64,000 bases of DNA from an uncultured Prevotella sp. (GTDB lineage: Bacteria > Bacteroidota > Bacteroidia > Bacteroidales > Bacteroidaceae). Location of the stretch: contig CAMOGW010000012.1 in assembly GCA_946614435.1 (NCBI GenBank), positions 1 to 64,000 of the forward strand, in the 5' to 3' direction. Positions 8,580 to 18,215 of this stretch are shown piece by piece. Positions within the stretch are counted from its first letter, which is position 1; every line of letters begins with the position of its first letter. The translations under genes and the position numbers were made by a program. Below the pieces are notes generated by a model. It was not told where the DNA came from, ran no database searches, and saw nothing but the letters and a program-made list of their open reading frames with translations.

Positions 8580-9250
8580 AAAAATATGTCTTAATGGCAG
8601 TTGCTGCGATAAGCCTGCTGAACATGGTGGCCTGTGGAGACGGCAAGAAATCGGATGTTCCTTTTGAAGAGACCGAGTCGGTAGATAACAGTCTCAGGGA
8701 TTCTACCATCTATGGCATCTGCGCGGAAGGCTCAGCCATGCATACGCTACAGCTCATTACCGACAACGGCGATACGCTCACACTCAGCACGATACCAGCC
8801 CAGGAAGCCGGTCATTTGTTTGGCGGCTATTCCATCGGCGACCACATGGCGGTGCTCACAGACCAGAGCAAGCAGAAGGCAATCCTGATTGTCAACATCA
8901 CCACGCTGCTCGGTGAATGGGTGATGCCGAACCCGATGGACGGAACGTCGGAAATGGGCATCTTTATCCGTGACGGCGGAATAGCCGAGAGCATCAATCA
9001 GCCTGCTATCATCTATGAGACGTGGCGACTGGTAAACGGACAGTTAGAGCTGATGAGCGTGCGCGACGGAGGTGGCGACTTTGAAGAAGTGGAACGCTAC
9101 CAACTGCTCTACCTCTCGTCTGACTCACTGGCTTATAGTAACGAAGAAGACACCTATGAGTATTCGCGTCCGCAACCCGAAGAAGACTATAGCGGACTGG
9201 GCATAGAGCTCGACGACGAAGCTGAGGAAGACATGCAAATGGTGATGTAA
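8576..9250 (+). CDS. Lipoprotein with lipocalin-like domain
   Basis: 224 aa. The N-terminus has a short basic and hydrophobic stretch ending in MVAC-GDG, a plausible lipobox with Cys20. The middle (about residues 105-195: GEWVMPNPMDGTSEMGIFI, GGIAESINQ, YETWRLVNGQLEL, DSLAY) resembles the small lipocalin-like domains common in Bacteroidetes lipoproteins. The C-terminal tail is very acidic. It is coupled to mazG by an ATGA overlap. The ligand and function are unknown. Confidence 0.65.
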   Translation: MKKYVLMAVAAISLLNMVACGDGKKSDVPFEETESVDNSLRDSTIYGICAEGSAMHTLQLITDNGDTLTLSTIPAQEAGHLFGGYSIGDHMAVLTDQSKQKAILIVNITTLLGEWVMPNPMDGTSEMGIFIRDGGIAESINQPAIIYETWRLVNGQLELMSVRDGGGDFEEVERYQLLYLSSDSLAYSNEEDTYEYSRPQPEEDYSGLGIELDDEAEEDMQMVM

Positions 9251-9266
9251 GAACAACGCTTTATCT

Positions 9267-10181
9267 ATGGAACCATTCAGACTACATATACTCGGATGCG
9301 GCAGCGCACTGCCTACGATGAAACATTTCCCGACTTCCCAAGTAGTGGAATGCAGAGGGAAGCTGTTCATGATAGACTGTGGTGAAGGGGCACAGCTGCA
9401 AATGCGACGTGCAGGACTCTCTTTCTCGAAGATGGGACATGTATTCATCTCACATCTTCATGGGGATCACTGCTTCGGCCTGATAGGAATGTTGAGCACA
9501 TTCGGATTGCAGGGACGAACGGCTAAGATGAACGTCTATGGGGATGCTGCCTTAGAAGAGATATTGAATCGGCAGCTGCAATGGTTCTGTAGCGACTTGA
9601 GCTACGAGGTGGTCTTCCATCCTGTAGATACAAAAAAGCAGACGGTTATCTACGAAGACCGCTCGCTGACGGTTGAGACCATCCCTCTTGATCACCGACT
9701 TCCCTGTTGCGGGTATCTGTTCAGAGAAAAACAAGGTTTGCCACATATCCGGCGCGAGATGATAGAATTCTATGACATTCCCGTCTCTCAGATTCAAAAT
9801 ATCAAGAACGGACAGGACTTCGTGCGGCCAGACGGAACGGTTGTGCCCAATGAACGACTGGTGACGCCTGCTGAAATGCCCCGCTCCTATGCTTACGTCA
9901 GCGACACGAAGTATAAGCCCCAGTTGGCTTCACAACTAAAGGGCGTATCAACGCTCTATCATGAAGCCACCTATGGCGACGACAACGAAGCCATGTCAGT
10001 GAAGTATCACCATTCTACCGCGCGTCAGGCTGCACAGATAGCTCTCAGTGCAAACGTGGGTAAGTTGCTGTTAGGACACTACAGCTCACGATATACTGAC
10101 GAAAGAGTGTTGCTCAACCAAGCCAAAGAAGTGTTTCCCGCGTCTCGACTGACCAATGAAATGGATGTCATAGACATATAA
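9267..10181 (+). CDS. rnz: Ribonuclease Z
   Basis: 304 aa. Zinc-dependent endonuclease of the metallo-beta-lactamase fold that trims tRNA 3' trailers. This matters because the tRNA-Ser in this window does not encode CCA. The signature HLHGDH (HxHxDH) is at 63-68. The opening LGCGSALPT, DCGEGAQLQM, the AYVSDTK strand and the final GHYSSRYTD histidine motif all fit the family and the short bacterial form. It starts 16 nt after the lipoprotein gene. Confidence 0.95.
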   Translation: MEPFRLHILGCGSALPTMKHFPTSQVVECRGKLFMIDCGEGAQLQMRRAGLSFSKMGHVFISHLHGDHCFGLIGMLSTFGLQGRTAKMNVYGDAALEEILNRQLQWFCSDLSYEVVFHPVDTKKQTVIYEDRSLTVETIPLDHRLPCCGYLFREKQGLPHIRREMIEFYDIPVSQIQNIKNGQDFVRPDGTVVPNERLVTPAEMPRSYAYVSDTKYKPQLASQLKGVSTLYHEATYGDDNEAMSVKYHHSTARQAAQIALSANVGKLLLGHYSSRYTDERVLLNQAKEVFPASRLTNEMDVIDI

Positions 10182-10239
10182 TAAATAATAAGGTAAGAAA
10201 AATATTTACCATAACTTGACGTGTAAGCAGAACTGAAAT

Positions 10240-11613
10240 ATGACACTAATCATCGTTTTTTTACTTGTTATGGGCTATCTGCTAATAGCGACGTGCCATC
10301 TGACAGGAGTAAACAAATCAGCCGTTGCAGTCTTCATCGGGACTGTAGGCTGGGTGGTGTATGTGTGCTGGGGAACAGACTTCGTGATGCAGCTCCATGC
10401 TCAGGATTATGCAAAGTTCCTGCATGGCAATGCACCGACGAGCGATGCCGTGAAGTATTTCATATACGATAATATCTTCCTGAAATATGTGGGTAAGGCA
10501 GCGGCTATCGTGATGTTCCTTATGGCAACGATGAGCATCGTGGAAATCCTGAATAACAATGGCTGCTTCGACTTCATATCCGAATGGGTGAGGACCCGTA
10601 ATTCAAAGCGGTTGCTTTGGACACTCACCTTTGCCACCTTCATTATCTCAGCCAATCTTGACAACCTGACCACCACCGCCGTGATGCTTCTCATCATGCG
10701 TAAAGTGGTGAAGAACCACCAGCAACGCATGCTCATAGGAGCGGCTATCGTGCTGGCTGCGAATGCAGGCGGCTGCTTCACTGTAATTGGCGATCCTATC
10801 GGATTGATTCTATGGGGCGACGATGCTATCACAGCCACTCGCTTCTCGGCCTATCTGGCCATGCCTGCTATTGTGGCTTGGATTATACCGACGTTGCTCA
10901 TTAATTATCAGTTGCCGGGCAGACTTGACATAGAGTGGGGGCCTGCTCCCTATCGTGGCAACGACACCCGTCTGAACCGCTGGCAAAGAGCCTTGATGCT
11001 GCTTGTAGGCTTCGGGGGCCTTTGGTTCATTCCCACATTCCATAACATCACTAAGCTGTCGCCTTTCCTTGGCGCACTCTGCGTGCTCTCGGTGCTTTGG
11101 GTGGTGAACGAGGCTTTCAATCACAGACTCTATCTGGCTGACAGAATGACAGAGCCCCGCATTCCGCAAGTCCTGCAATACGGTGCCATTCAGCAGATAC
11201 TTTTCGTGATGGGCATTATGCTCGCTATGGGTGTCATGGCTGAGACCGGCGTCTTGGGGGACATCTCTACTTGGATATTTCATGTGTTCGACGGTAATGT
11301 GTGGATCATCGCGTTTCTCTCGGGCATACTCTCATCCGTCGTTGATACGTTCACGGTGGCAATGACTAACATTTCATTCTTCCATGTGGGGGAAGGACAG
11401 TTCGGGCAAAACGGAATCTATTGGATGCTCATTGCCTTCTGCACCGCAGTGGGCGGTTGTCTGCTCCCGTTTGGCTCTACAAGCGGAATTGCCCTCATGA
11501 AGATGGAACGGATGCGTCTGTTGTGGTATCTCAGGTATCTGACTCCTAAGATTTCCGCAGGATTTATCAGTGGAATGTTCCTGCTCTATTTGGAATATGT
11601 CTTGATGGATTAG
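10240..11613 (+). CDS. nhaD: Na+/H+ antiporter NhaD
   Basis: 457 aa inner-membrane protein with about 11-12 predicted membrane spans. It belongs to the NhaD branch of the ion-transporter superfamily, which expels Na+ in exchange for protons. Supporting stretches are NLDNLTTTAVMLL, NAGGCFTVIGDPIG and SSVVDTFTVAMTNIS, typical of the two repeated re-entrant regions. No promoter is visible in the 58-nt gap after rnz, so it is probably part of the mazG operon. It fits with the Na+-pumping decarboxylase genes elsewhere in the window. Confidence 0.88.
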   Translation: MTLIIVFLLVMGYLLIATCHLTGVNKSAVAVFIGTVGWVVYVCWGTDFVMQLHAQDYAKFLHGNAPTSDAVKYFIYDNIFLKYVGKAAAIVMFLMATMSIVEILNNNGCFDFISEWVRTRNSKRLLWTLTFATFIISANLDNLTTTAVMLLIMRKVVKNHQQRMLIGAAIVLAANAGGCFTVIGDPIGLILWGDDAITATRFSAYLAMPAIVAWIIPTLLINYQLPGRLDIEWGPAPYRGNDTRLNRWQRALMLLVGFGGLWFIPTFHNITKLSPFLGALCVLSVLWVVNEAFNHRLYLADRMTEPRIPQVLQYGAIQQILFVMGIMLAMGVMAETGVLGDISTWIFHVFDGNVWIIAFLSGILSSVVDTFTVAMTNISFFHVGEGQFGQNGIYWMLIAFCTAVGGCLLPFGSTSGIALMKMERMRLLWYLRYLTPKISAGFISGMFLLYLEYVLMD

Positions 11614-11662
11614 AAAATGCGAAAAAGTGAAATTATATATATACAACAATATTAACTAAAAA

Positions 11663-12649
11663 ATGACGGTTATGACTAAGATTAAGACAATCGGAATTCT
11701 GACATCAGGTGGTGATGCACCAGGTATGAATGCAGCTATTCGTGCGGTGACCCGTGCAGGTATTTATAATGGCTTTGAGATAAAAGGTATCTATCGCGGA
11801 TATGACGGCCTGATCAAAGGCGAAGTGAAACGCTTTACGACTGAAGACGTGTCGGGCATCATTACGAAAGGTGGTACGATTTTAAAGACCGCCCGCTCGA
11901 ATGAATTCATGACGAAAGAGGGAATGCAGAAAGCTTTCGACACATGCACAAAAGAAGAGATTGATGCCATCATCGTGATTGGAGGCAACGGCTCACTTAC
12001 GGGTGCCAGAAATTTCGGCATGGAGTTCGACTTCCCTGTCATTGGCCTTCCCGGAACTATTGACAACGACCTTTTCGGAACCGACTCTACCATTGGCTAC
12101 GACACCACAATGAACACCATCATGGAATGTGTTGACCGTATCCGCGACACGGCTAACTCGCATGAGCGCATCTTCTTCGTGGAGGTGATGGGTCGAGATG
12201 CCGGTTTCCTGGCTCAGAACTCTGCCATCGCCTGTGGTGCTGAAGCAGCCATTATCCCGGAGGACATGACCGATGTGGACCAGTTGGCCCAGTTCATGGG
12301 ACGTGGCATCAGAAAGTCGAAGAAATCGTGTATCGTCATCGTCTCTGAAAGTCCGAAGTGCGGCGCACTTTACTATGCCGAGCGCGTGAAGAACGAGTTC
12401 CCCGAGTTCGATGTGCGCGTTTCTATTCTCGGACACCTGCAGCGTGGTGGTTCGCCTTCAGCTCACGACCGTATTCTCGCTTCACGCACTGGTGTAGGAG
12501 CTATTGAGGCCATCAAGCAAGGACAGCGCAACGTAATGGTGGGCATCAGAAACAACGAGATTGTATATGTGCCATTCTCAGAATGCATCCGTACAGATAA
12601 ACCATTCGACAAGAAATTGATCAAAGTGCTCGACGAACTGAGCATCTGA
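11663..12649 (+). CDS. pfkA: ATP-dependent 6-phosphofructokinase
   Basis: 328 aa. Phosphorylates fructose-6-phosphate to fructose-1,6-bisphosphate. The nucleotide loop [11 protein letters not shown] opens the protein. GGNGSLTGA has glycine at the site that favours ATP over pyrophosphate, PGTIDNDL holds the catalytic Asp, and [12 protein letters not shown] is the substrate motif. An in-frame ATG nine bases later (11672) is an equally good start. It is the last gene of the rightward run from mazG. Confidence 0.95.
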   Translation: MTVMTKIKTIGILTSGGDAPGMNAAIRAVTRAGIYNGFEIKGIYRGYDGLIKGEVKRFTTEDVSGIITKGGTILKTARSNEFMTKEGMQKAFDTCTKEEIDAIIVIGGNGSLTGARNFGMEFDFPVIGLPGTIDNDLFGTDSTIGYDTTMNTIMECVDRIRDTANSHERIFFVEVMGRDAGFLAQNSAIACGAEAAIIPEDMTDVDQLAQFMGRGIRKSKKSCIVIVSESPKCGALYYAERVKNEFPEFDVRVSILGHLQRGGSPSAHDRILASRTGVGAIEAIKQGQRNVMVGIRNNEIVYVPFSECIRTDKPFDKKLIKVLDELSI

Positions 12650-12679
12650 CCTTAAAAAAAGCTATTTCAAAGCATCATA

Positions 12680-12711
12680 TTTGGCAGAATCATTTTTTAT
12701 ATGTACTTTTG
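12680..12711 (+). promoter_or_regulatory. Promoter of the ileS gene run
   Basis: TTTG (12680-12683), a 20-nt spacer and TACTTTTG (12704-12711), 37 nt before ileS. It is the only consensus-quality promoter I see for the co-directional genes from ileS to maf. Confidence 0.85.
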
Positions 12712-12748
12712 CAGGTCAAAATTTAGAACAAATAACTGAAAGATAAAA

Positions 12749-15700
12749 ATGGCAAAGAGATTCGCCGAGCACAACGGCTTGAACCTGACACAGGTGAACA
12801 ATGAAATTTTGGAGAAGTGGACAAAGGAAGACATTTTCCATCGTTCGATTGACGAGCGCGAGGGATGTCCTCAGTTCGTGTTCTTTGAAGGACCTCCTTC
12901 TGCAAACGGTCATCCCGGCATTCACCATGTCTTAGCCCGTTCCATCAAGGATACATTCAATCGGTACAAGACCATGCAAGGCTTTCAAGTGAAGCGAAAG
13001 GCTGGATGGGACACTCACGGACTGCCCGTAGAACTGGGCGTTGAGAAAGAACTGGGTATTACGAAAGCCGATATAGACAATAAGGAAAGCGAAAAGTACA
13101 TCTCTACTGAAGACTACAACACAAAGTGTAGGGAGAACGTGATGAAGTTCACGGCTGAGTGGCGTGAACTGACAGAACGGATGGGATATTTCGTGGATTT
13201 GGATCACCCGTATATCACCTATGATAATAAATATATAGAGACACTCTGGTGGCTGCTCAAGCAGTTCTATGAAAAAGGTCTGCTCTATAAGGGCTATACC
13301 ATTCAGCCTTATTCGCCTGCTGCCGGCACAGGTCTTTCTTCGCATGAGCTTAATCAGCCCGGCTGCTATCGTGACGTGAAAGACACTACGTGCACAGCGC
13401 TGTTTAAGATGAAGAATCCCAAGCCGGAAATGGGCGCTTGGGGAACTGCTTATTTCATGGCTTGGACTACCACGCCTTGGACGTTGGCTGCCAACAGTGC
13501 GCTTTGCGTCGGTCCGAAGATTGACTATGTAGCCATTCAGACCTATAATCCCTACACAGCTGAACCCATCACTGTCGTGCTGGCCGAGGCTCGGGTGAGC
13601 GCATACTTCAAAGAGGAAGGAAAAAATGCAGACCTGAATGCTTACAAGGTAGGCGACAAAGTGATTCCCTGGAAAATTGTAAATCGATACAAAGGCACCG
13701 ACCTGGTGGGCATGGAGTATGAGCAATTACTCCCCATGATTAAGCCTATGGGCAAGGCATTCAGCGTGATTCCTGGTGATTATGTGACTACCGAAGACGG
13801 TGCGGGTATTGTGCATATCGCGCCTAATTTCGGTGCTGACGATGCCTTTGTGGCTAAGAAGGCCGGTATTTGTCCAATCGTGCTTATAGACAAGAAGGGA
13901 GCCGAACGCCCCGTTGTTGATTTGCAAGGCAAGTACTATCTGATTGAGGATCTTGATGAGAAGTTTGTCGAAAACTATGTCAACGTAACAGAGTGGCAGA
14001 AATATAGCGGTCGCTATGTGAAGAACGCATACGACGAAACATTGACCGACAAGGACGAGACACTTGACATTAGTATCTGCATGGACTTGAAGGCAGCAGG
14101 CAAGGTATTCAAGATTGAGAAGCATGTTCACAACTATCCGCACTGCTGGCGTACCGACAAGCCTGTGCTGTATTATCCGCTCGACTCATGGTTCATCAAG
14201 AGCTCTTCAATGAAAGAACGTATGAGCGAGCTGAACAAGACCATCAACTGGCAGCCCGAATCTACTGGTTCAGGACGCTTTGGCAACTGGCTCGACAATC
14301 TGAATGACTGGAACCTCTCTCGTTCGCGTTTCTGGGGAACTCCGCTTCCCATCTGGCGCAGTGAGGACGGCGAGGAAAAGTGTATCGGTTCGCTCGAAGA
14401 ACTCTATGCAGAGATTGAGAAGGCTGTGAAGGCTGGCGTGATGACTTCGAATCCGCTGAAGGACAAAGGCTTTGTGCCTGGCGACTATTCGCAGGAGAAT
14501 TATGACAAGATAGACTTACATCGTCCGTATGTTGACTATATTCTGCTTGTGAGTGAGAGCGGAAAGCCCATGAAGCGCGAGTCAGACCTTATTGACGTAT
14601 GGTTTGATTCTGGTTCGATGCCATATGCACAGATCCATTATCCGTTTGAGAATAAGGAACTGATTGATCAGCAGAAAGCTTTCCCTGCCGATTTCATCAA
14701 CGAGGGAGTTGACCAGACTCGTGGCTGGTTCTTCACACTTCATGCCATAGCCACGATGATTTTTGACTCAGTGGCCTTCAAGAATGTTATCTCAACGGGA
14801 CTCGTCCTGGATGCCAAGGGCAATAAGATGTCGAAGCATGTAGGTAATGTGGTCAATCCGTTTGAAATGATTGACAAATATGGTTCTGATGCCGTTCGCT
14901 TCTATATGATGACAAACTCAGAGCCTTGGGACAATCTGAAGTTTGACCCTGAGGGTGTGGCAGAAATCAGCCGTAAATTCTTCGGTACGCTCTATAACAC
15001 CTATTCGCTCTTTGCCATGTATGCCAACGTCGATCAGTTTGACCCAGCTGCTCCACAGGTACCTGTAAACGAGCGCATTGAGTTCGACCGTTGGATTCTT
15101 TCGTCATTGAACACGCTGGTGAAAGGTGTCGAAACGGAATTGAATAGTTTCGATCCCACACGTGCAGGCCGCTTGATTGACAAATTTGTCGATGAAGACC
15201 TCTCTAACTGGTATGTTCGTCTGAACAAGAAGCGCTTCTGGGGTAAGGAGATGGATAAGGACAAGCTTTCGGCCTATCAGACACTTTACGAATGCCTGCT
15301 TACTGTGTCGAAGTTACTGGCTCCTTTTGCTCCCTTCTTTGCCGATCAGCTCTATCGTGACCTCTGCGGTAAGTTTGATTCTGTGCATCTGGAGAAATTC
15401 CCCGTAGCAGATATGAGTCTCGTTGACAGCAATCTGGAGAAGCGCATGGAGATTGCTCAACGCATCACAACCGTCGTATTGGCACTGCGCCGCAAAGAAG
15501 GCATCAAGGTAAAACAGCCTTTGCAGACTCTCATGATTCCTCCAATGGATGCTGCTCAACGTGCAGATATTGAGAGCGTTAAGGACATTTTCTTGCAAGA
15601 AGTCAATGTTAAAGACGTGAAGTTCGTTGAAGGTGCAGGCATCTTGGTGAAGAAGGTGAAGTGCAATTTCCGAACGATGGGCAAGAAGTTTGGCAAGCTC

Positions 15701-16162
15701 ATGAAAGGCGTGGCTGCTTCAGTTGAAGCCCTCACGCAGGAGGAAATTTCCAAACTGGAGTCAACAGGAATGATTGACATTGTCGTTGAGGGGCAGAACT
15801 TGACCATAGAAGCTGCTGATGTTGACATTATCAGCGAGGATATTCCCGGATGGCTTGTCGGCAATGACGGAAACATCACGGTTGCCCTTGACATCACACT
15901 GACCGACGAATTGCGCAGTGAAGGTATGGCTCGCGAACTGGTGAATCGCATTCAGAACATTCGTAAGAAGAGTGGGCTTGAAATTACCGATCGCATTACC
16001 GTCTATATTGAACCAAAAGACCCGGCTGTCAAAGCCATTGAGGCATTTGGAACTTATGTGGCAAAGCAGGTGTTGGCCGATTCAATCGTCATGGAGCAGA
16101 ACGACGGTCAGGAGGTGGAATTTGACGATTTCAAACTTAATATCAAAATAACTAAATCCTAA
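12749..16162 (+). CDS. ileS: Isoleucyl-tRNA synthetase, eukaryote-like (type 2)
   Basis: 1137 aa, class I synthetase that charges tRNA-Ile and edits misactivated valine. The Rossmann core carries GPPSANG then PGIHH (residues 56-60) where most class I enzymes show HIGH, and GNKMSKHVG as the KMSKS loop. GWDTHGLPVE and the long C-terminal region after residue 900 are features of the type 2 enzymes shared with eukaryotes and some bacteria (family knowledge). That type is often poorly inhibited by mupirocin, which is an inference for this protein. It is followed 6 nt later by a TraR/DksA-like gene, a frequent pairing in Bacteroidetes. Confidence 0.96.
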   Translation: MAKRFAEHNGLNLTQVNNEILEKWTKEDIFHRSIDEREGCPQFVFFEGPPSANGHPGIHHVLARSIKDTFNRYKTMQGFQVKRKAGWDTHGLPVELGVEKELGITKADIDNKESEKYISTEDYNTKCRENVMKFTAEWRELTERMGYFVDLDHPYITYDNKYIETLWWLLKQFYEKGLLYKGYTIQPYSPAAGTGLSSHELNQPGCYRDVKDTTCTALFKMKNPKPEMGAWGTAYFMAWTTTPWTLAANSALCVGPKIDYVAIQTYNPYTAEPITVVLAEARVSAYFKEEGKNADLNAYKVGDKVIPWKIVNRYKGTDLVGMEYEQLLPMIKPMGKAFSVIPGDYVTTEDGAGIVHIAPNFGADDAFVAKKAGICPIVLIDKKGAERPVVDLQGKYYLIEDLDEKFVENYVNVTEWQKYSGRYVKNAYDETLTDKDETLDISICMDLKAAGKVFKIEKHVHNYPHCWRTDKPVLYYPLDSWFIKSSSMKERMSELNKTINWQPESTGSGRFGNWLDNLNDWNLSRSRFWGTPLPIWRSEDGEEKCIGSLEELYAEIEKAVKAGVMTSNPLKDKGFVPGDYSQENYDKIDLHRPYVDYILLVSESGKPMKRESDLIDVWFDSGSMPYAQIHYPFENKELIDQQKAFPADFINEGVDQTRGWFFTLHAIATMIFDSVAFKNVISTGLVLDAKGNKMSKHVGNVVNPFEMIDKYGSDAVRFYMMTNSEPWDNLKFDPEGVAEISRKFFGTLYNTYSLFAMYANVDQFDPAAPQVPVNERIEFDRWILSSLNTLVKGVETELNSFDPTRAGRLIDKFVDEDLSNWYVRLNKKRFWGKEMDKDKLSAYQTLYECLLTVSKLLAPFAPFFADQLYRDLCGKFDSVHLEKFPVADMSLVDSNLEKRMEIAQRITTVVLALRRKEGIKVKQPLQTLMIPPMDAAQRADIESVKDIFLQEVNVKDVKFVEGAGILVKKVKCNFRTMGKKFGKLMKGVAASVEALTQEEISKLESTGMIDIVVEGQNLTIEAADVDIISEDIPGWLVGNDGNITVALDITLTDELRSEGMARELVNRIQNIRKKSGLEITDRITVYIEPKDPAVKAIEAFGTYVAKQVLADSIVMEQNDGQEVEFDDFKLNIKITKS

Positions 16163-16167
16163 GACTT

Positions 16168-16554
16168 ATGGCTGAAAAAACACGCTACACTGACGAGGAA
16201 CTTGAGGAGTTCCGTGAAATTATCAATGAAAAACTGGCATTAGCCAAACGCGATTATGACCAAATGATGAGAGTGCTGACCAATCAAGATTCGAATGATG
16301 TTGACGACACTTCACCTACATATAAGACGCTTGAAGAGGGGAGTACGACACAGTCGAAAGAAGATCTGATACAGTTTGCTGCTCGTCAGCAAAAGTTCAT
16401 TCAAGGTCTGAAAGCAGCTTTGGTTCGTATTGAGAACAAAACTTATGGAATAGACCGAATCACGGGTAAACTCATTCCTAAAGAGCGCCTTCGTGCAGTT
16501 CCTCATGCGACATTAAGCGTTGAGTCAAAGCAATTAGAGAAACAAAGAAAGTGA
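16168..16554 (+). CDS. TraR/DksA-like protein lacking zinc cysteines
   Basis: 128 aa. Residues about 8-90 form the helical hairpin of the DksA/TraR family (TDEELEEFREIINEKL, long charged helices). The end TYGIDRITGKLIPKERLRAVPHAT is the place of the zinc finger, but the protein contains no cysteine, so the Cys4 zinc site is absent. This form is common in Bacteroidetes. It is predicted to bind RNA polymerase through the secondary channel. Its stop overlaps the lspA GTG start (GTGA), so the two are coupled. Confidence 0.82.
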   Translation: MAEKTRYTDEELEEFREIINEKLALAKRDYDQMMRVLTNQDSNDVDDTSPTYKTLEEGSTTQSKEDLIQFAARQQKFIQGLKAALVRIENKTYGIDRITGKLIPKERLRAVPHATLSVESKQLEKQRK

Positions 16555-17231
16555 CATCCGAAAACTTCATAACAAAAGGCAGATTGGCGGCAATGATTAT
16601 TGTCGCCATACTGCTTATTGACCAGCTAATCAAAATATGGGTGAAGACCCACATGGCACTTCATGAAAGCATTCATGTGACTGACTGGTTCTATATTGCC
16701 TTTATTGAAAACAATGGTATGGCATACGGCATGCAGATTGGCTCAAAGCTTCTGCTGTCCTTGTTCCGCATTTTTGCTATTGGTGTTCTTTTCTACTACA
16801 CACGACTTCAAACGCAGCGCAATGCACGAATGGGATATGTAGTATGCCTCTCGCTGATACTGGCAGGAGCTATCGGCAATCTCATTGATTGCATGTTTTA
16901 TGGTCTGCTCTTTGATGCTTCTACCCCTTATTCTGCTTCTGGCTTTGTGTCATTCGGTGAAGGCTACGCACCATTTCTTATGGGAAAGGTTGTCGATATG
17001 TTCTATTTCCCATTGATAGTAACTACTTATCCTGAATGGTTCCCGTTCCATGCGGGTGAAGAATTTATTTTCTTCAGTCCCGTCTTCAACTTTGCCGATG
17101 CAGCCATTTCTGTTGGTGTGGTCCTGTTATTATTGTTCTTCAGAAAGGAAATCAGTGAGATAACCTTGAAAAGCGCGAGAGAGAATGAAAATGGGGAGAG
17201 AATGAAAAGTGGAGGAGAGAATGAAAGGTGA
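16551..17231 (+). CDS. lspA: Lipoprotein signal peptidase II
   Basis: 226 aa inner-membrane aspartyl protease that cleaves prolipoprotein signal peptides ahead of the lipid-modified cysteine. The catalytic aspartates are in KVVDMFYFP (Asp149) and FNFADAAIS (Asp183). NNGMAYGM and GAIGNLIDC are further family motifs. The usual Arg after NLID is Cys here. An insert between the second and third conserved blocks makes it longer than the 160-aa proteobacterial enzyme, as in other Bacteroidetes. The start is GTG, overlapping the upstream stop. The last 20 residues are a low-complexity hydrophilic tail produced by a short tandem repeat. Confidence 0.93.
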   Translation: MTSENFITKGRLAAMIIVAILLIDQLIKIWVKTHMALHESIHVTDWFYIAFIENNGMAYGMQIGSKLLLSLFRIFAIGVLFYYTRLQTQRNARMGYVVCLSLILAGAIGNLIDCMFYGLLFDASTPYSASGFVSFGEGYAPFLMGKVVDMFYFPLIVTTYPEWFPFHAGEEFIFFSPVFNFADAAISVGVVLLLLFFRKEISEITLKSARENENGERMKSGGENER

Positions 17232-17251
17232 GGAGAGAATGGAAGCGAGGA
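17177..17251 (+). repeat. Imperfect short tandem repeat at the lspA 3' end
   Basis: About four degenerate copies of a 17-19-nt unit with the core GAGAGAATGAAAA. It encodes the polar tail of LspA and runs past its stop into the spacer before the next gene. Unit length varies, so changes in copy number would shift the lspA frame near its end. Confidence 0.7.
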
Positions 17252-17267
17252 AAGTAAATAACCGAAA

Positions 17268-18215
17268 TTGAAGAAGCTACACATCATAATATCAGTAGTA
17301 TTGGCGTGTATGCTGGCATGTAAGCCGAATATACCAAGTCAGTACATACAACCGGATGAGATCGTTGACATCTTGGTTGACTATCATCTTTCGCGTGCGA
17401 TGGCGCAATCACTTCCCAATTATGACGAGCAGAACTACAGCCGTGCACTCTATTGGAATGCTGCCATGCAGAAACACGGCATTACACAGGAGAAGTTCGA
17501 CTCGTCGATGGTCTATTATTATAGTCGTGCAGATATCTTTGATGACATCTATAAACAAGTATATGACCGTTTGAACGACCAATACACACTTCTTAGTATC
17601 AGTGAAGGTGAGATTGGCCGGTATTCAGCCCTGAAAGCTGATGGCGATACGGCAAACATCTGGCCGGGGCGTATCTCACATTTCATGATGCCCATGTCTC
17701 CTTATAATCGTCTGGACTTCACGATAGCCGGCGATACGACCTTTTATGAAGGCGATACTTTCCTGATGCAATTTACTTCAGACTTTGTTTATCAGACTGG
17801 TACGAAAGATGCCATGCTTTATGTAGCAGTTGTCTATGCTGATACCACCATTGTGCGCCAATCGCGCTTCTATTATTCCGGACTTACTCAGGTACGCATC
17901 GACCCACCCGTGAAGAACTCTCCAAAGACAATCAAGGGCTATTTCTATTTGGGTAAGGAACATGAATCTTCTACCACGATGAAGATGCTGTTCATAGATA
18001 ACATTCAACTCATAAGATTCCATAAGAAACATGAAGAAAAACTCCCTGTTACGACGGATAGCTTGTCACGAGATTCGCTTGCCCAACAATCAGACTCTGC
18101 CCATGTCGGTAGTCGAGATTCAGTCGGGGAAAGTCCTAAGATATTACCCCTTAAAGGAGGAACAAGCCGCAACAGAATGGTGGAAAGGATTGATTCAGTT
18201 AAAGCTTCAAGATGA
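17268..18215 (+). CDS. DUF4296 lipoprotein
   Basis: 315 aa. It begins with a basic residue pair and a hydrophobic stretch ending MLAC-K, a lipobox with Cys18. Residues about 25-110 (PDEIVDILVDYHLSRAMA, RALYWNAAMQKHGITQEKFDSSMVYY) match DUF4296. The remainder is beta-rich, and the last 60 residues are Ser/Asp-rich and probably disordered. The start is TTG at 17268, because an in-frame stop (17259-17261) lies just upstream and no ATG is available. The last 185 nt overlap another gene on the same strand in a different frame. The function is unknown. The position next to lspA is conserved in the phylum. Confidence 0.8.
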   Translation: MKKLHIIISVVLACMLACKPNIPSQYIQPDEIVDILVDYHLSRAMAQSLPNYDEQNYSRALYWNAAMQKHGITQEKFDSSMVYYYSRADIFDDIYKQVYDRLNDQYTLLSISEGEIGRYSALKADGDTANIWPGRISHFMMPMSPYNRLDFTIAGDTTFYEGDTFLMQFTSDFVYQTGTKDAMLYVAVVYADTTIVRQSRFYYSGLTQVRIDPPVKNSPKTIKGYFYLGKEHESSTTMKMLFIDNIQLIRFHKKHEEKLPVTTDSLSRDSLAQQSDSAHVGSRDSVGESPKILPLKGGTSRNRMVERIDSVKASR

